64,000 nt of DNA from Oscillospiraceae bacterium (GTDB lineage: Bacteria; Bacillota; Clostridia; Oscillospirales; Ruminococcaceae): NCBI GenBank assembly GCA_014799395.1, contig JAAVID010000006.1, forward strand, positions 126,282 through 190,281. The letters are read 5' to 3'. Below are positions 24,870-33,593 of this stretch, one piece after another. Below the pieces are notes generated by a model. It saw only the letters and a list, made by a program, of their open reading frames with translations. It ran no database searches and had not been told where the DNA came from. A program made the position numbers and the translations under genes. The stretch's first letter is position 1. Every line of letters starts with the position of its first letter.

Positions 24870-25378
24870 TTTTTCTCCTCCCTTTCCTCGCGTTTATTCT
24901 CGTGCCTTATAACGCAGAGCGTGAATATTCCCACCGCAAGGAATATCAGCATAACGGCGCCGCCGATAAAGTTCTTTGAGACCGCACCGTCCTTGATGAT
25001 AAAGTACGGTTTGCCGAATTCATCGAAAAATCTGATAAGTCCCATAACGCTTAAAACTATAATGAATATGCCCGTGGCGGTCTGCGGAAATTTTCCGTTA
25101 GTGCCTATCATACAGCCCTTTGCCGCGCACCTCACCTGCCAATAAAGCAGACACACAGCCATAAGCAATGCCATTGCCGCGAGCTGACTTTCCGCCCATT
25201 TGTAACATTCCTCCATTATCATGCAGTTCAAAATCGCCGAGCAGCCGAATATCAGCAGCGCTTCAACGGATATTCTCAAGCGGACTATCTTCTGCCGCTC
25301 GTCGAAAATTTCCTTTTGGCTGCCCGGTTCGGAGAGTATCATTCTCTCACAGAATTTGTCAAATGATTTTAAGCTCAT
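24866..25378 (-). CDS. Tandem paralogous membrane protein 2
   Basis: This 170-residue protein is closely related to its neighbour at 25375-25887: both start MSLKSFDKFCERMIL, continue EP-G-QKEIFDERQ, and share the order of four to five hydrophobic spans with a charged tail (RHENKREEREEKK). It appears to have arisen by tandem duplication. The ATG overlaps the upstream stop (ATGA). Function unknown; membrane location is inferred from hydrophobicity. Confidence 0.72.
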   Translation of the reverse strand: MSLKSFDKFCERMILSEPGSQKEIFDERQKIVRLRISVEALLIFGCSAILNCMIMEECYKWAESQLAAMALLMAVCLLYWQVRCAAKGCMIGTNGKFPQTATGIFIIVLSVMGLIRFFDEFGKPYFIIKDGAVSKNFIGGAVMLIFLAVGIFTLCVIRHENKREEREEKK

Positions 25379-25887
25379 TTTGCTGCCTCGCTTTCATTCA
25401 TTTTTTCCTCATGCCGCATAACGCACAGCATAAATATCCCATTGACTATAAACAGCAGAAAGCACAGCGCGAACACAAGATCCTCCGAGAGCTTTCCGTT
25501 TGTGACGAAATAGTCCTCTTTGCCGATGTCGAAAATATACCGCACGCCGTTCAACGCGCCGATAAAAATGCCCATTACCGCCGAGTACTTCTGCGCGTAT
25601 CTTCCGCTGACCGCCAGCAAACACCCCTTGAACGCGCACCGAATTTCCCACCACAGCAGACTGATAACCGCAAACAGCAGCGTTACCGTCATCCAGCTTT
25701 CCGCCCATTGGTAGAACATCTCCATTACCATACTGTTTAAAAAGGTAAGTCCGACATAAACGAACAGCGCCTCTATCGCAAGCCGCGAGCGCATAATATT
25801 CTGCCGCTCGTCGAATATCTCCTTTTGGCCGCCCGGCTCGTTGAGTATCATTCTCTCACAGAATTTGTCAAATGATTTCAGGCTCAT
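25375..25887 (-). CDS. Tandem paralogous membrane protein 1
   Basis: This 170-residue protein is the first of three tandem paralogues. It has the shared N-terminus MSLKSFDKFCERMIL, the motif IFDERQNIMR, several hydrophobic spans and a charged tail (RHEEKMNESE). Its ATG overlaps the stop of the XRE regulator gene by four bases. The operon order (small repressor, then membrane proteins) is common for regulators that control a membrane response, but no function is known. Confidence 0.72.
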   Translation of the reverse strand: MSLKSFDKFCERMILNEPGGQKEIFDERQNIMRSRLAIEALFVYVGLTFLNSMVMEMFYQWAESWMTVTLLFAVISLLWWEIRCAFKGCLLAVSGRYAQKYSAVMGIFIGALNGVRYIFDIGKEDYFVTNGKLSEDLVFALCFLLFIVNGIFMLCVMRHEEKMNESEAAK

Positions 25888-26099
25888 TTCTTGTTACCCC
25901 CTTCATCGTTCCAGAACAGCTCGTCAAGCGTTTTGCCGAGCGCTCTGCATATGTCTATGCACAAATTTATCGTTGGATTGTAGTCGCCGTTTTCCACGGC
26001 GCTTATCGTCTGCCTCGTCACCTTGACCTTTTTCGCCAGTTCGTCCTGCGATAAGTCAAGCGCGGCGCGGGCGGCTTTCATTCGTAAGTTTTTCGCCAT
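25884..26099 (-). CDS. Small XRE-family transcriptional regulator
   Basis: This 71-residue protein is almost entirely a Cro/CI-type helix-turn-helix: LSQDELAKKVKVTRQTISAVENG at about 15-37 is the canonical motif, followed by DICRALGKTLDELFW. I chose the ATG at 26099 (GAGGTGAGG upstream); a longer in-frame reading would start inside the promoter. It leads a four-gene overlapping operon with three paralogous membrane proteins. A consensus promoter and three 14-bp repeats lie immediately upstream and suggest autoregulation. Confidence 0.88.
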   Translation of the reverse strand: MAKNLRMKAARAALDLSQDELAKKVKVTRQTISAVENGDYNPTINLCIDICRALGKTLDELFWNDEGGNKK

Positions 26100-26118
26100 A
26101 TCCTCACCTCTTGATTGG

Positions 26119-26147
26119 ATTATAACATATCTTTTACAAAATGTCAA
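26119..26147 (-). promoter_or_regulatory. Consensus promoter of the XRE operon
   Basis: On the minus strand TTGACA (26147-26142) and TATAAT (26124-26119) are both exact, with a 17-base spacer. The first of three 14-bp repeats covers the spacer and the -35 box. Confidence 0.85.
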
Positions 26148-26187
26148 GTATATTTTACAAAATTTCAAAAATATTTTTCAAAATGTC
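26132..26187. repeat. Three 14-bp direct repeats at 21-bp spacing (operator candidate)
   Basis: TTTTACAAAATGTC (26132-26145), TTTTACAAAATTTC (26153-26166) and TTTTTCAAAATGTC (26174-26187) start exactly 21 bases apart, two helical turns. The first overlaps the promoter of the XRE operon; the other two lie upstream. This fits cooperative binding of the small regulator on one DNA face. Confidence 0.7.
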
Positions 26188-26198
26188 GGGTCAAAGTC

Positions 26199-26235
26199 AA
26201 AAAAACCTCCGCAAGACTTTTGTCCTGCGGAGGTT
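26199..26235 (-). terminator. Terminator after punA
   Basis: Fourteen-base arms (26205-26218 with 26222-26235), with a mismatch or two, are followed on the minus strand by a run of seven T residues. It lies just after the punA stop. Confidence 0.85.
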
Positions 26236-26258
26236 CTCTTTAAACAGCGATGTCTGCG

Positions 26259-27092
26259 TTAATCACCTTTGCAAATATCCGAGATAGCCCTGGCCACGAG
26301 CCTTCTGAACAGCGGCGCGACGCGGTCGGCGGTCTCCTGTACCTCCTTGTGCGAGAGGGGATTAGCGGAAATTCCCGCGGCGAGATTGGAAATGCAGGAA
26401 ATTCCGCAGACCTCCATTCCGCAGTGACGAGCCGCCATTGCCTCGATTGCGGTGGACATACCAACGGCGTCCGCACCGAGCCGTCCGTAGGCGCGGATTT
26501 CGGCGGGGGTCTCGTAGTTCGGACCCGTGGTCTGGATATACACGCCGCGCTGAAGCGGTACGCCCTCGGCAGCGGCGGAGTTCTCGATTATCGTGCGCAG
26601 ACGGCGGCTGTACACCTCGCTCATATCGGGGAAGCGCGTGCCCAGCTCGTCAATATTCGCGCCGATAAGAGGGGAGGGGACAAGCGAGCAGATGTGGTCG
26701 GTTATCAGCATAAAATCCCCCGCGTGGAACGCCGGATTGATACCGCCCGCCGCGTTGGTGAGGAACAGCGTTTTCGCGCCCATAAGGTGCATAAGACGCG
26801 TCGGCAGAACAACGTCCTGCACGGGATAGCCCTCGTAATAGTGAACGCGCCCCTGCATAGCCACGATAGGCACGCCGTTCGAGTATCCGAACACGAATTG
26901 CCCCTTGTGACCCGCCACGGTGCTTTTCGGGAAGCCCTCTATCTCGCTGTACGGCAGCGTTTCCTTAACGTCCATCGTATCGCAGAAATCGCCCAGTCCG
27001 CTTCCGAGAATAAGCGCAAGCTCGGGCTTGAACGTGATCTTATTTGCCACAGCCTCGTGACATTTTTTCAGTTTTTCGTAAACTTCGTTCAT
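26259..27092 (-). CDS. punA: Purine nucleoside phosphorylase (trimeric type)
   Basis: This 277-residue protein has the phosphate-binding GSGLG (30-34), His62 in VAGHKGQ, MQGRVHYYEG, TNAAGG and GPNYETPAE, and the late GMSTAIEA. These are the signatures of the trimeric PNP family. It cleaves inosine or guanosine with phosphate to base and ribose-1-phosphate in purine salvage. The ATG at 27092 begins MNEVYEKL; earlier in-frame codons include non-conserved sequence from the promoter region. Confidence 0.94.
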   Translation of the reverse strand: MNEVYEKLKKCHEAVANKITFKPELALILGSGLGDFCDTMDVKETLPYSEIEGFPKSTVAGHKGQFVFGYSNGVPIVAMQGRVHYYEGYPVQDVVLPTRLMHLMGAKTLFLTNAAGGINPAFHAGDFMLITDHICSLVPSPLIGANIDELGTRFPDMSEVYSRRLRTIIENSAAAEGVPLQRGVYIQTTGPNYETPAEIRAYGRLGADAVGMSTAIEAMAARHCGMEVCGISCISNLAAGISANPLSHKEVQETADRVAPLFRRLVARAISDICKGD

Positions 27093-27157
27093 AATAAAAA
27101 CCTCCGTAATTTTATTGTTGTGAGTTTTGTTCGGGGAACCCGAATAAAAACGGTACA

Positions 27158-27940
27158 TCATTTCTTTTTAGCCGTGAAGAAAAACCGCGGAAATCTGAAG
27201 ATTATCTCGCCGTTTTTCTGCTTTGGATATTCCTTTTCAAGCTCCGCAGAAATTTCCGCGATAAATTCCGCGCCGTCCTCCTCGGAGAGCGCAGCGAGAT
27301 ACGTGCGCAGACCCGTCGAGCGGTACCAGTCTATAATGCTTTCGATACTCGGCATGCGGTGACAGTAGGTGGTCTGCCACAGCTCGAAATCGTTCGTCAT
27401 TCCGCTTAAAATATCAAAATATTCCGACTGCGTAAGCGTGCCGAAAATTCTTTTTTCGGGGAATTTATCCGACCATTTTGTACTTTCGGAAACACGCCCG
27501 ATTATCTGATGTATAGGCTCGTCGTAGTTCATAGGTATCTGCACCGCGAGCGTTCCGTCCTTTCTCAGAAGCTCGAACAGCCTCGGCAGAAGCTCCGCGT
27601 GGTTCGGCAGCCATTGCAGACAGGCATTCGAGAAAACCACGTCGAACCTCCCGCGCATTTCCGACAAGTCGCCCGAAATATCCAGCATGATAAAATCAAT
27701 GTCGGGATTGTCGGCGCGAGCCTTTTCCACCATATTCGCGCTGTTGTCCGCGCCGATCACGAACGCGTTCGGGAAACGGTTTTTCAGCACGCGCGTGGAA
27801 TTTCCCGGACCGCATCCGAGGTCTATTATCTCCATATCCCGATTATGCGTTTTTCCGCTCAGCCGCGCCGCCAGATCGATAGCGGGCTGAGTGCGCTGCG
27901 CCTTGAATTTCAGATATTGTTCGCTGTTCCAGTCTGCCAT
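27158..27940 (-). CDS. SAM-dependent methyltransferase, Tam-like
   Basis: This 260-residue protein starts MADWNSEQYLKFKAQRTQPAIDL and carries the SAM-binding motif IDLGCGPGNST near 40. FSNACLQWLPN follows, then a C-terminal MPSIESIIDWYRSTGLRTYL. This order closely matches trans-aconitate 2-methyltransferase (Tam), which methylates trans-aconitate, an inhibitor of the TCA cycle. The substrate in this anaerobe is unverified. The ATG at 27940 has AAAGGAGTG upstream. Confidence 0.82.
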   Translation of the reverse strand: MADWNSEQYLKFKAQRTQPAIDLAARLSGKTHNRDMEIIDLGCGPGNSTRVLKNRFPNAFVIGADNSANMVEKARADNPDIDFIMLDISGDLSEMRGRFDVVFSNACLQWLPNHAELLPRLFELLRKDGTLAVQIPMNYDEPIHQIIGRVSESTKWSDKFPEKRIFGTLTQSEYFDILSGMTNDFELWQTTYCHRMPSIESIIDWYRSTGLRTYLAALSEEDGAEFIAEISAELEKEYPKQKNGEIIFRFPRFFFTAKKK

Positions 27941-27997
27941 TTTCAACACTCCTTTCGGCAATTCTATTATATCACGAAAGTCAACGCTTTGTCAATG

Positions 27998-30787
27998 CTA
28001 AACCTTGATCTCGGCGCGGCTTCCGTTTTCTCCGTCCTTTTTTACGACTATCTGCTTGGTTATACTGCGTTTAAGCTCGCTGACGTGAGAGATTATCCCG
28101 ATAAGAATACCCGTTTCGGTAAGCTCGTTCAGCGCGGTCATAGCCTGCTGTAATGTCTCGTCGTCAAGCGAGCCGAAGCCCTCGTCCACGAACATCGTCT
28201 CAAGCTCAACTCCTCCCGCGCTTTGCCGAACCGTCTCGGAAAGCCCCAGCGCAAGCGACAGCGAAGCCAGAAACGACTCGCCGCCCGAAAGCGAACGCAC
28301 GTCGCTCTCCTTGCCGACATAGCAGTCGAAAACGTTTATGTCGAGCGTGTGGTCGCCGCGGTTGTCGGTGGGTATCTCCTTGCAGACCAGTCTGAAACGC
28401 CCGCTCGTCATACGGCTGAACTGCATATTCGCGCGCCTTAAAATATCCTTGAAAAACTCCACCTGCACAAAGGCTTCCAGCGTTGTCCGGCTTTGCTCTC
28501 TGCCCTTTCCGTTTGCCGCGTCGGAAAGCCCGTTCAGCAGGCTCGCCCGTTCTTCCAGCTTATTCAGCCGAGGTATGCTTTCGGTTATATTTTTCGAGAT
28601 CTCGGAGTTGCTCTTCAAGCGGTATTCCACGCTCTTGAACTCGTCAAAAAGTTCCTTTTCGCGCCCTTTTAACCGAGACTGCCTGTCGTTCATCTCGTCA
28701 ATATCAACGGGCGTGTAGTCCTTGAGGTCGTTTGAGATAGTCTCCGCCCGGGTGCGCGTTTCGTGAAGAAGTTTCGCGGCTTCATCCGCCGCCGTCCGAG
28801 CGTTTTTAATATCTTCGCCGAGACTTACGGACTGCTTTTCGAGCGACTTTATTTCGGTTTCCGCCTCCCGCTTTCCCGAAAATCTCAGCGAGCCTTTAAG
28901 CTCGTCCGCCTGCTTTTTCAGCTCCCCCGCGAGAACGCTCGCCTTGTCGATCTCGCTTGTGAGCCTGGCGCATTTATCTTGTGTTTCTTTGACCTCATTC
29001 TCCTTGTCGGGAATAGATTTTTCAAGCGCCTTTCGCCGTTCGATCTTCGCCGTTTCCTCCTCGATCTTTTCCGAGATACTTTTGACCTCGGAATTTACGA
29101 GATCAAGACGTTTTTCCGCTTCGTCGGAAGCGTTTTCGATCTCACATTCAAATCCCATTGCGGCGAGCGCCTGCTCAACGGAAGCCCGCACGCTTTCAAG
29201 ACCTCCCTTGAGCTTTTCGCAGGAATTACAGAGCTCGTCCGCGGCTTTGCGGGCGGATTTGGCGTTTTTCTCGGCTTTCTCAACGTCGGCTTTATTCGGG
29301 GAATTATCCGACCTTACCGCCTTGTTCGGGTGACAGACCGAGCCGCACACGGGACACGGCTCGCCCTCCGCCAGCGTTTCGGCGATGTCGGCGCACAAGC
29401 CCGCGCGCTCGGTATTGTAGCGGTCGCGCAGAGACCTCGCCTGCTCCTCGAGACTTGAAGCGTTATTATTTGCTTCACGGAATTTATTCTGTTCCCCGGA
29501 CAATTTTCCGAGGGTATCGTTATATTTTTCAATGTCGGTCAAAACCGCGAGAATATCGGATTTTTCGCGCTCAAGCTGCTCCCTGTCGGCTTTGAGATTT
29601 GCGGCGTTTTCTCCCGCGTTCCCGAGAGGATCAAGCTCCGCTTTCATCGCTTCAAGCTCCCGGTCCGATCGCAAACAGCGCTCTTTCAGCGAGTTCAATT
29701 CTTCGCCGCCGTTTTTCACCGTATCGTCGGCGGCTTTCAGTTTCGCGAGAATGCTGTCGAGCTTTTCATATTCCCCGAGACTTTCACCGATAATCGTTAT
29801 ATCCTTTTCGAGCGACTTGATCTTCGGCTCGTTTTCGTTTTGGATATTTTCAAATTCGCGCTTGGTTTTTTCCGCGTTTTTTTCGAGCCCGGGAATGTTC
29901 TCTTCCAGCTTTTCGAGCTCGCCGAAGCGAATGTTTTTATTTTGCGCGACCGAGATCTCACCTGCGAGCTTTTCAAGCTCCGCCTTGACTTTTTCGATCC
30001 CGTTTCCAAGCTCGGATATTTTCTTCCCGTCGTCCGCGCCGAGAGAATTCAGAAGCTCCGAAAACGTCTCCAGAACGGATATATTCGGGAGCGAATTTTC
30101 AATGATGTTTTCTTTCGCCGCGCTCAACTGCTCGTTTCCTCCGCAGTCGGAAGAGCCGATAACGCGCGTTATATCGGTTTTCGCGTTCTCAAGCTCCCTC
30201 ACCGAATTATCCGCTTTTTCCTTTATTTTTTGCTGAAACAGCTTATATATTTCGGTGTCGAGGAGCTTGCGGAATATCTCCTGCCGCTCGGTCGATCTCG
30301 CGAAAAGCATTTTGCGGAAATCGCCCTGCGCGAGCATAATTATCTGCTTGAATTGACCTTCGTTTATTCCGAGTATCTCGGTTATTTTCGCCGTGACCTC
30401 GCTTTCCTTTTCAAGCGGCTTGCTGTTGTCGGGGAGGGTCAAAAGGCATTTCGCGCGCTCTAACGTAGTGCCCTTGCCGCGCGTTTTTTCGCGCTGATAC
30501 GCAAGCGAACGCATAACGGTATACCGCTTCCCGCCGCACCCGAAAACAAGCTCGACCTCGGTAGCCTCGTTCCCCGCGTTTCGCGAACGCATCATTTCCG
30601 TGCGGCGGAACTCTCCCGAGGGAGCGCCGTACAGAGCGAACGTTATAGCGTCGAATATAGTAGTCTTTCCCGCGCCCGTGTCGCCGGTTATAAGATAAAG
30701 TCCCTCCGCGCCGAGCCTTGTAAAGTCAAGCTCCGTCCTCTGTGCGTACGAGCCGAACGCGGTCATTGTCAGCTTTAACGGTCTCAT
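27998..30787 (-). CDS. sbcC: SbcC exonuclease subunit (SMC-like ATPase)
   Basis: This 929-residue protein has the Walker A motif GDTGAGKTTIFD near residues 34-45 and two long coiled coils separated by a zinc hook (CPVCG, near the middle). The C-terminal SLSGGESFLASLSLAL carries the ABC signature, followed by the Walker B sequence MFVDEGFGSLDD. With SbcD it forms the ATP-dependent SbcCD complex, which cuts DNA hairpins and ends blocked by proteins. Its ATG overlaps the sbcD stop (ATGA), as is usual for this pair. Confidence 0.94.
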   Translation of the reverse strand: MRPLKLTMTAFGSYAQRTELDFTRLGAEGLYLITGDTGAGKTTIFDAITFALYGAPSGEFRRTEMMRSRNAGNEATEVELVFGCGGKRYTVMRSLAYQREKTRGKGTTLERAKCLLTLPDNSKPLEKESEVTAKITEILGINEGQFKQIIMLAQGDFRKMLFARSTERQEIFRKLLDTEIYKLFQQKIKEKADNSVRELENAKTDITRVIGSSDCGGNEQLSAAKENIIENSLPNISVLETFSELLNSLGADDGKKISELGNGIEKVKAELEKLAGEISVAQNKNIRFGELEKLEENIPGLEKNAEKTKREFENIQNENEPKIKSLEKDITIIGESLGEYEKLDSILAKLKAADDTVKNGGEELNSLKERCLRSDRELEAMKAELDPLGNAGENAANLKADREQLEREKSDILAVLTDIEKYNDTLGKLSGEQNKFREANNNASSLEEQARSLRDRYNTERAGLCADIAETLAEGEPCPVCGSVCHPNKAVRSDNSPNKADVEKAEKNAKSARKAADELCNSCEKLKGGLESVRASVEQALAAMGFECEIENASDEAEKRLDLVNSEVKSISEKIEEETAKIERRKALEKSIPDKENEVKETQDKCARLTSEIDKASVLAGELKKQADELKGSLRFSGKREAETEIKSLEKQSVSLGEDIKNARTAADEAAKLLHETRTRAETISNDLKDYTPVDIDEMNDRQSRLKGREKELFDEFKSVEYRLKSNSEISKNITESIPRLNKLEERASLLNGLSDAANGKGREQSRTTLEAFVQVEFFKDILRRANMQFSRMTSGRFRLVCKEIPTDNRGDHTLDINVFDCYVGKESDVRSLSGGESFLASLSLALGLSETVRQSAGGVELETMFVDEGFGSLDDETLQQAMTALNELTETGILIGIISHVSELKRSITKQIVVKKDGENGSRAEIKV

Positions 30788-31917
30788 TTCGTCTCCTCCG
30801 TTATCTCGGTAAATATGTCGTTCACGATAGCGAGCTGTTCGCCGTTCAATTCGGTGCCGCGCTGCTGTTTGTAGAATTCGGCGAACAGCTCCGCGGGCGA
30901 TAATTTGTCGAAACGCTCTGTCGGAACAAACGCTTTTTCGGCGCGGGTACGCGAGTTGTCGTACTCCAGGCTCATAATGTTCGGGAAATATTCGCGCAGT
31001 TTTCCTATCGCGTTGTATATCTCCTCCTCGTCGGTCAAAACGACTTTTACGAAATCCTCCGAGCTCTGTTCGGTAATATCGGAGAACTTTCCCTTTATCT
31101 CGCGCCAGTCGTGGAGCGGCTTATCGAGCGGTATCTCGGAAATACTTACGCTCCCCTTTTCTCCGACTTCAACGACCGTTATGCTTTTATGATGAGAGAC
31201 CTCGGAAAAGGAATATTTCAGCGGCGTTCCGCAGTAGCGCAGGGTCTCTCTGCCGATGTGCTGTTTGCCGTGAATATGCCCGAGCGCGACATAATCAAAC
31301 GCCTCGAACACATAGGCGTCGATATTGTCCGCGCCGCCGACCGACACTCTTTCGGAATCGCAGGAGGACGCGCCCGTTACAAACTGGTGCGCTATAAGGA
31401 TATTGCGCTTTGAGGCGTCGATGTCCATATCGGCGAAAACGCGCTCCGCCATTTCGTTCCACCCCGATATTTCGCCGCCCCGAGCCGCGCGGACAGCGGC
31501 GGGGGTTATGTACGGGAGCATATAAAAATTGACCTCGCCAAACTCGTCGTTAAGAACGACGGGCTGTAAGATACGCTTGTAATTCGCGGAATTGAACTCG
31601 GGCGAAATGAAAACCCCGCTCCGCTCCATAATTCTTCCGCCGAACCCGAGCCGTTCGGCGGAATCGTGATTTCCGCTTATGACCAGCACGCTTATGTCAA
31701 GCTCCGACAGCCGGAACAGGAGCTCGTCAAATAAGGCGACAGCTTCCTCCGACGGCACGGAGCGGTCGTAAACGTCTCCCGCTATCATCACCGCGTCGGG
31801 CTTTTCTACAGCCGCCGCCTCGATCATCCGATTTAAAATATCCTCTTGGTCTTTTAAAAGCGAGCGCTCGTGAATACGTTTTCCCAAATGAAGATCGGAC
31901 AAATGAAAAAGTTTCAA
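30784..31917 (-). CDS. sbcD: SbcD nuclease subunit
   Basis: This 377-residue metallophosphoesterase has DLHLGK near the start, GDVYDR, GNHDS and GHIHGKQ, which together form the two-metal active site of SbcD/Mre11. It gives endonuclease and 3'-5' exonuclease activity to the SbcCD complex. Upstream is a run of short minus-strand sequence with GAGGAACG as ribosome site. No other gene is in this operon. Confidence 0.94.
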   Translation of the reverse strand: MKLFHLSDLHLGKRIHERSLLKDQEDILNRMIEAAAVEKPDAVMIAGDVYDRSVPSEEAVALFDELLFRLSELDISVLVISGNHDSAERLGFGGRIMERSGVFISPEFNSANYKRILQPVVLNDEFGEVNFYMLPYITPAAVRAARGGEISGWNEMAERVFADMDIDASKRNILIAHQFVTGASSCDSERVSVGGADNIDAYVFEAFDYVALGHIHGKQHIGRETLRYCGTPLKYSFSEVSHHKSITVVEVGEKGSVSISEIPLDKPLHDWREIKGKFSDITEQSSEDFVKVVLTDEEEIYNAIGKLREYFPNIMSLEYDNSRTRAEKAFVPTERFDKLSPAELFAEFYKQQRGTELNGEQLAIVNDIFTEITEETK

Positions 31918-32043
31918 ACAGCGTTCCTCCTTTTATAAAATAGCTTTCTTCAATTATATCATAATCCGGAACGTTTTTCAAGGATATAGACAGCAAAAAC
32001 CGCACGTCCATAAAAACGTGCGGCGTTGCCTTAGGGAAAATTT

Positions 32044-32728
32044 TTACGCGTGGACTTTCTTTCCCGTTAATATTTTCGTTGTGGGTTCGCGGAGCAGCTT
32101 TGAACAGAATTTAACGACCAATCCCGTACAGAGCGCCGCGATCACGGTTCCCTCGCGCGTTCCGACGATCTTGAAGTTGAAGAATATCAGCGAAAGCACG
32201 ACCGCCATGATCACGCAGCCTATGTCAAAGGCTATCTTAACGTTGCCGAAATTCTTGTGTATCGTGTCCGAGACAGCCTTGACAAACGCTTCTCCCGAGT
32301 TCATAACAACGTTCGCGATAACGCCACAGAGTTATCCCGAAGCCGAGAATGATCGTGCCGATGACCACCATAAGCAGTCTTACGGGATAAGATTCAACGG
32401 GAATAAACGAAGCGCACCATACGCCTAGATCGGTAAACCACCCGAACACAAACGACAACGGTATCTGCAAAAGCTGAACGGGCTCAAACTTCTTCCTTAA
32501 CAAAATTATCTGCCCGATTATCAGCACGCAGTTCCAGACGATAAGCCAGTTTCCCAGAGTGAAAAAGCTGAATTTTTCCGCTATTACGTTCGCCACCGAG
32601 GAAATAGGCGAAACGCCGAGATCGCCGCGCTTTGTTACCGCCACGCCTATCGCGGAAAAGAACAGTCCGATTATAAGCAATACATACCTTTTCAGCATCT
32701 CGGTTTTTGCCATTTTAGTTGTTTCCAT
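32044..32728 (-). pseudogene. YczE/YitT-like membrane protein broken by a frameshift
   Basis: Two frames together make one protein of about 229 residues. The 5' part (start ATG at 32728, GGAGGAGC upstream) runs ALLIIGLFFSAIGVAVTKRG-type sequence to about 32325. The 3' part continues in another frame with VIANVVMNSGEAF and ends at 32044. The join, near 32321-32330, needs removal of one base, so this is a single-base insertion. Homologues read ITLSVIANVV at this point. The gene encodes a five-to-six-span membrane protein of unknown function. A sequencing or assembly error is possible. Confidence 0.75.
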
Positions 32729-32758
32729 AATCAAGCTCCTCCATAATAAAAATGATTA

Positions 32759-32932
32759 GGCAATACCGCACAATTATTGTCGTTCGATTGCGCAGACAGA
32801 TTTTTCGTCAGCTTGTACAATGAGGACGACGCAAGGCTGTATGCCTTGCTAGGACGAATTGTGCAAGATGACGGAAAATATGCAAGCAAGCGGACGGCAA
32901 AGCCCGCAGGGCGGTAATTGTGCGGTGTTGCC
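32759..32932. mobile_element. MITE-like intergenic repeat, copy B (174 bp)
   Basis: It begins GGCAATACCGCACAATTATT and ends GTGCGGTGTTGCC. The sequence matches copy A (10054-10297) read on the opposite strand almost base for base, apart from the inserts in copy A. It sits between the MarR gene and the broken YczE gene. No frame of useful length lies inside. Confidence 0.85.
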
Positions 32933-32933
32933 T

Positions 32934-33356
32934 TTATTCGTTATTGTGAATGTTCCCATACATTCGCGATAGAAGCGTTATAAGCGTTTCCTTTTCCTTA
33001 TCGGAAAAGCCCTCCATAGCCGATTTTTCGATATTATCAAACTCGGCTTCAATGCGCTCGGCAAACTCGCTTCCTTTTTCGGTGAGGAAAACATACAGCG
33101 ACCGTCGGTCGCCGTCGCGCTTTTTTCGGACTATCAGCCCCTTTTTCTCCATACCGTTCAGAACGGACGTAAGAGAAGCCTGTTCGATATGACAGGCGGC
33201 GGATATGTCCTTTTGAATCGAACCGTTGTGCTCCCGCAGATAATCGAGTATTTTCGGCTGACCCAAGGACAGCTCCGTATCCTTTATCATAGAGAACAGC
33301 CTTTTTTGAAAAATAAAATGATTTGCCATAATCAGATAATGAAGAGTTTCTTCCAT
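32934..33356 (-). CDS. MarR family transcriptional regulator
   Basis: This 140-residue protein has the winged-helix MarR core: QKDISAACHIEQASLTSVLNGMEKKGLIVRKKRDGDRR-type order, with the DxRs-like wing sequence at about 85-95. MarR proteins bind DNA as dimers and usually repress nearby genes until a ligand releases them. Repeat copy B lies between it and the YczE-like gene, so joint control is possible but unproved. An AT-rich promoter region lies upstream. Confidence 0.85.
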   Translation of the reverse strand: MEETLHYLIMANHFIFQKRLFSMIKDTELSLGQPKILDYLREHNGSIQKDISAACHIEQASLTSVLNGMEKKGLIVRKKRDGDRRSLYVFLTEKGSEFAERIEAEFDNIEKSAMEGFSDKEKETLITLLSRMYGNIHNNE

Positions 33357-33523
33357 TTGATCACCTGTTTCTTAGAAAACACGCCGGTAAATCGGGGCTC
33401 TCTTATAATTCTAATAATTAAAATTCTAATTATATTTTAACGCAATACAAGAAAAATGTCAACCGAATAATTGCACAAATATTTCCCGTAAAGAGTTTTG
33501 GAATTTGTTGGTTTTGCGGCAGC

Positions 33524-33552
33524 TTGACATTTTTAAAGAAAAACGGTATAAT
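33524..33552 (+). promoter_or_regulatory. Promoter of the DUF1848 gene
   Basis: TTGACA (33524-33529) and TATAAT (33547-33552) are exact consensus with a 17-base spacer. The start site would fall near 33560, almost on an upstream ATG at 33561, so translation more likely begins at the TTG at 33594. Confidence 0.8.
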
Positions 33553-33593
33553 ATGCGGGTATGATGTTTTGGCTGAAAGTGAGGGTGATAAAA

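Noticed and set aside
24345-26099. XRE gene plus small membrane genes as a toxin-antitoxin set
   Set aside because: The membrane proteins are about 170 residues with four or more spans and are triplicated, unlike typical toxins.
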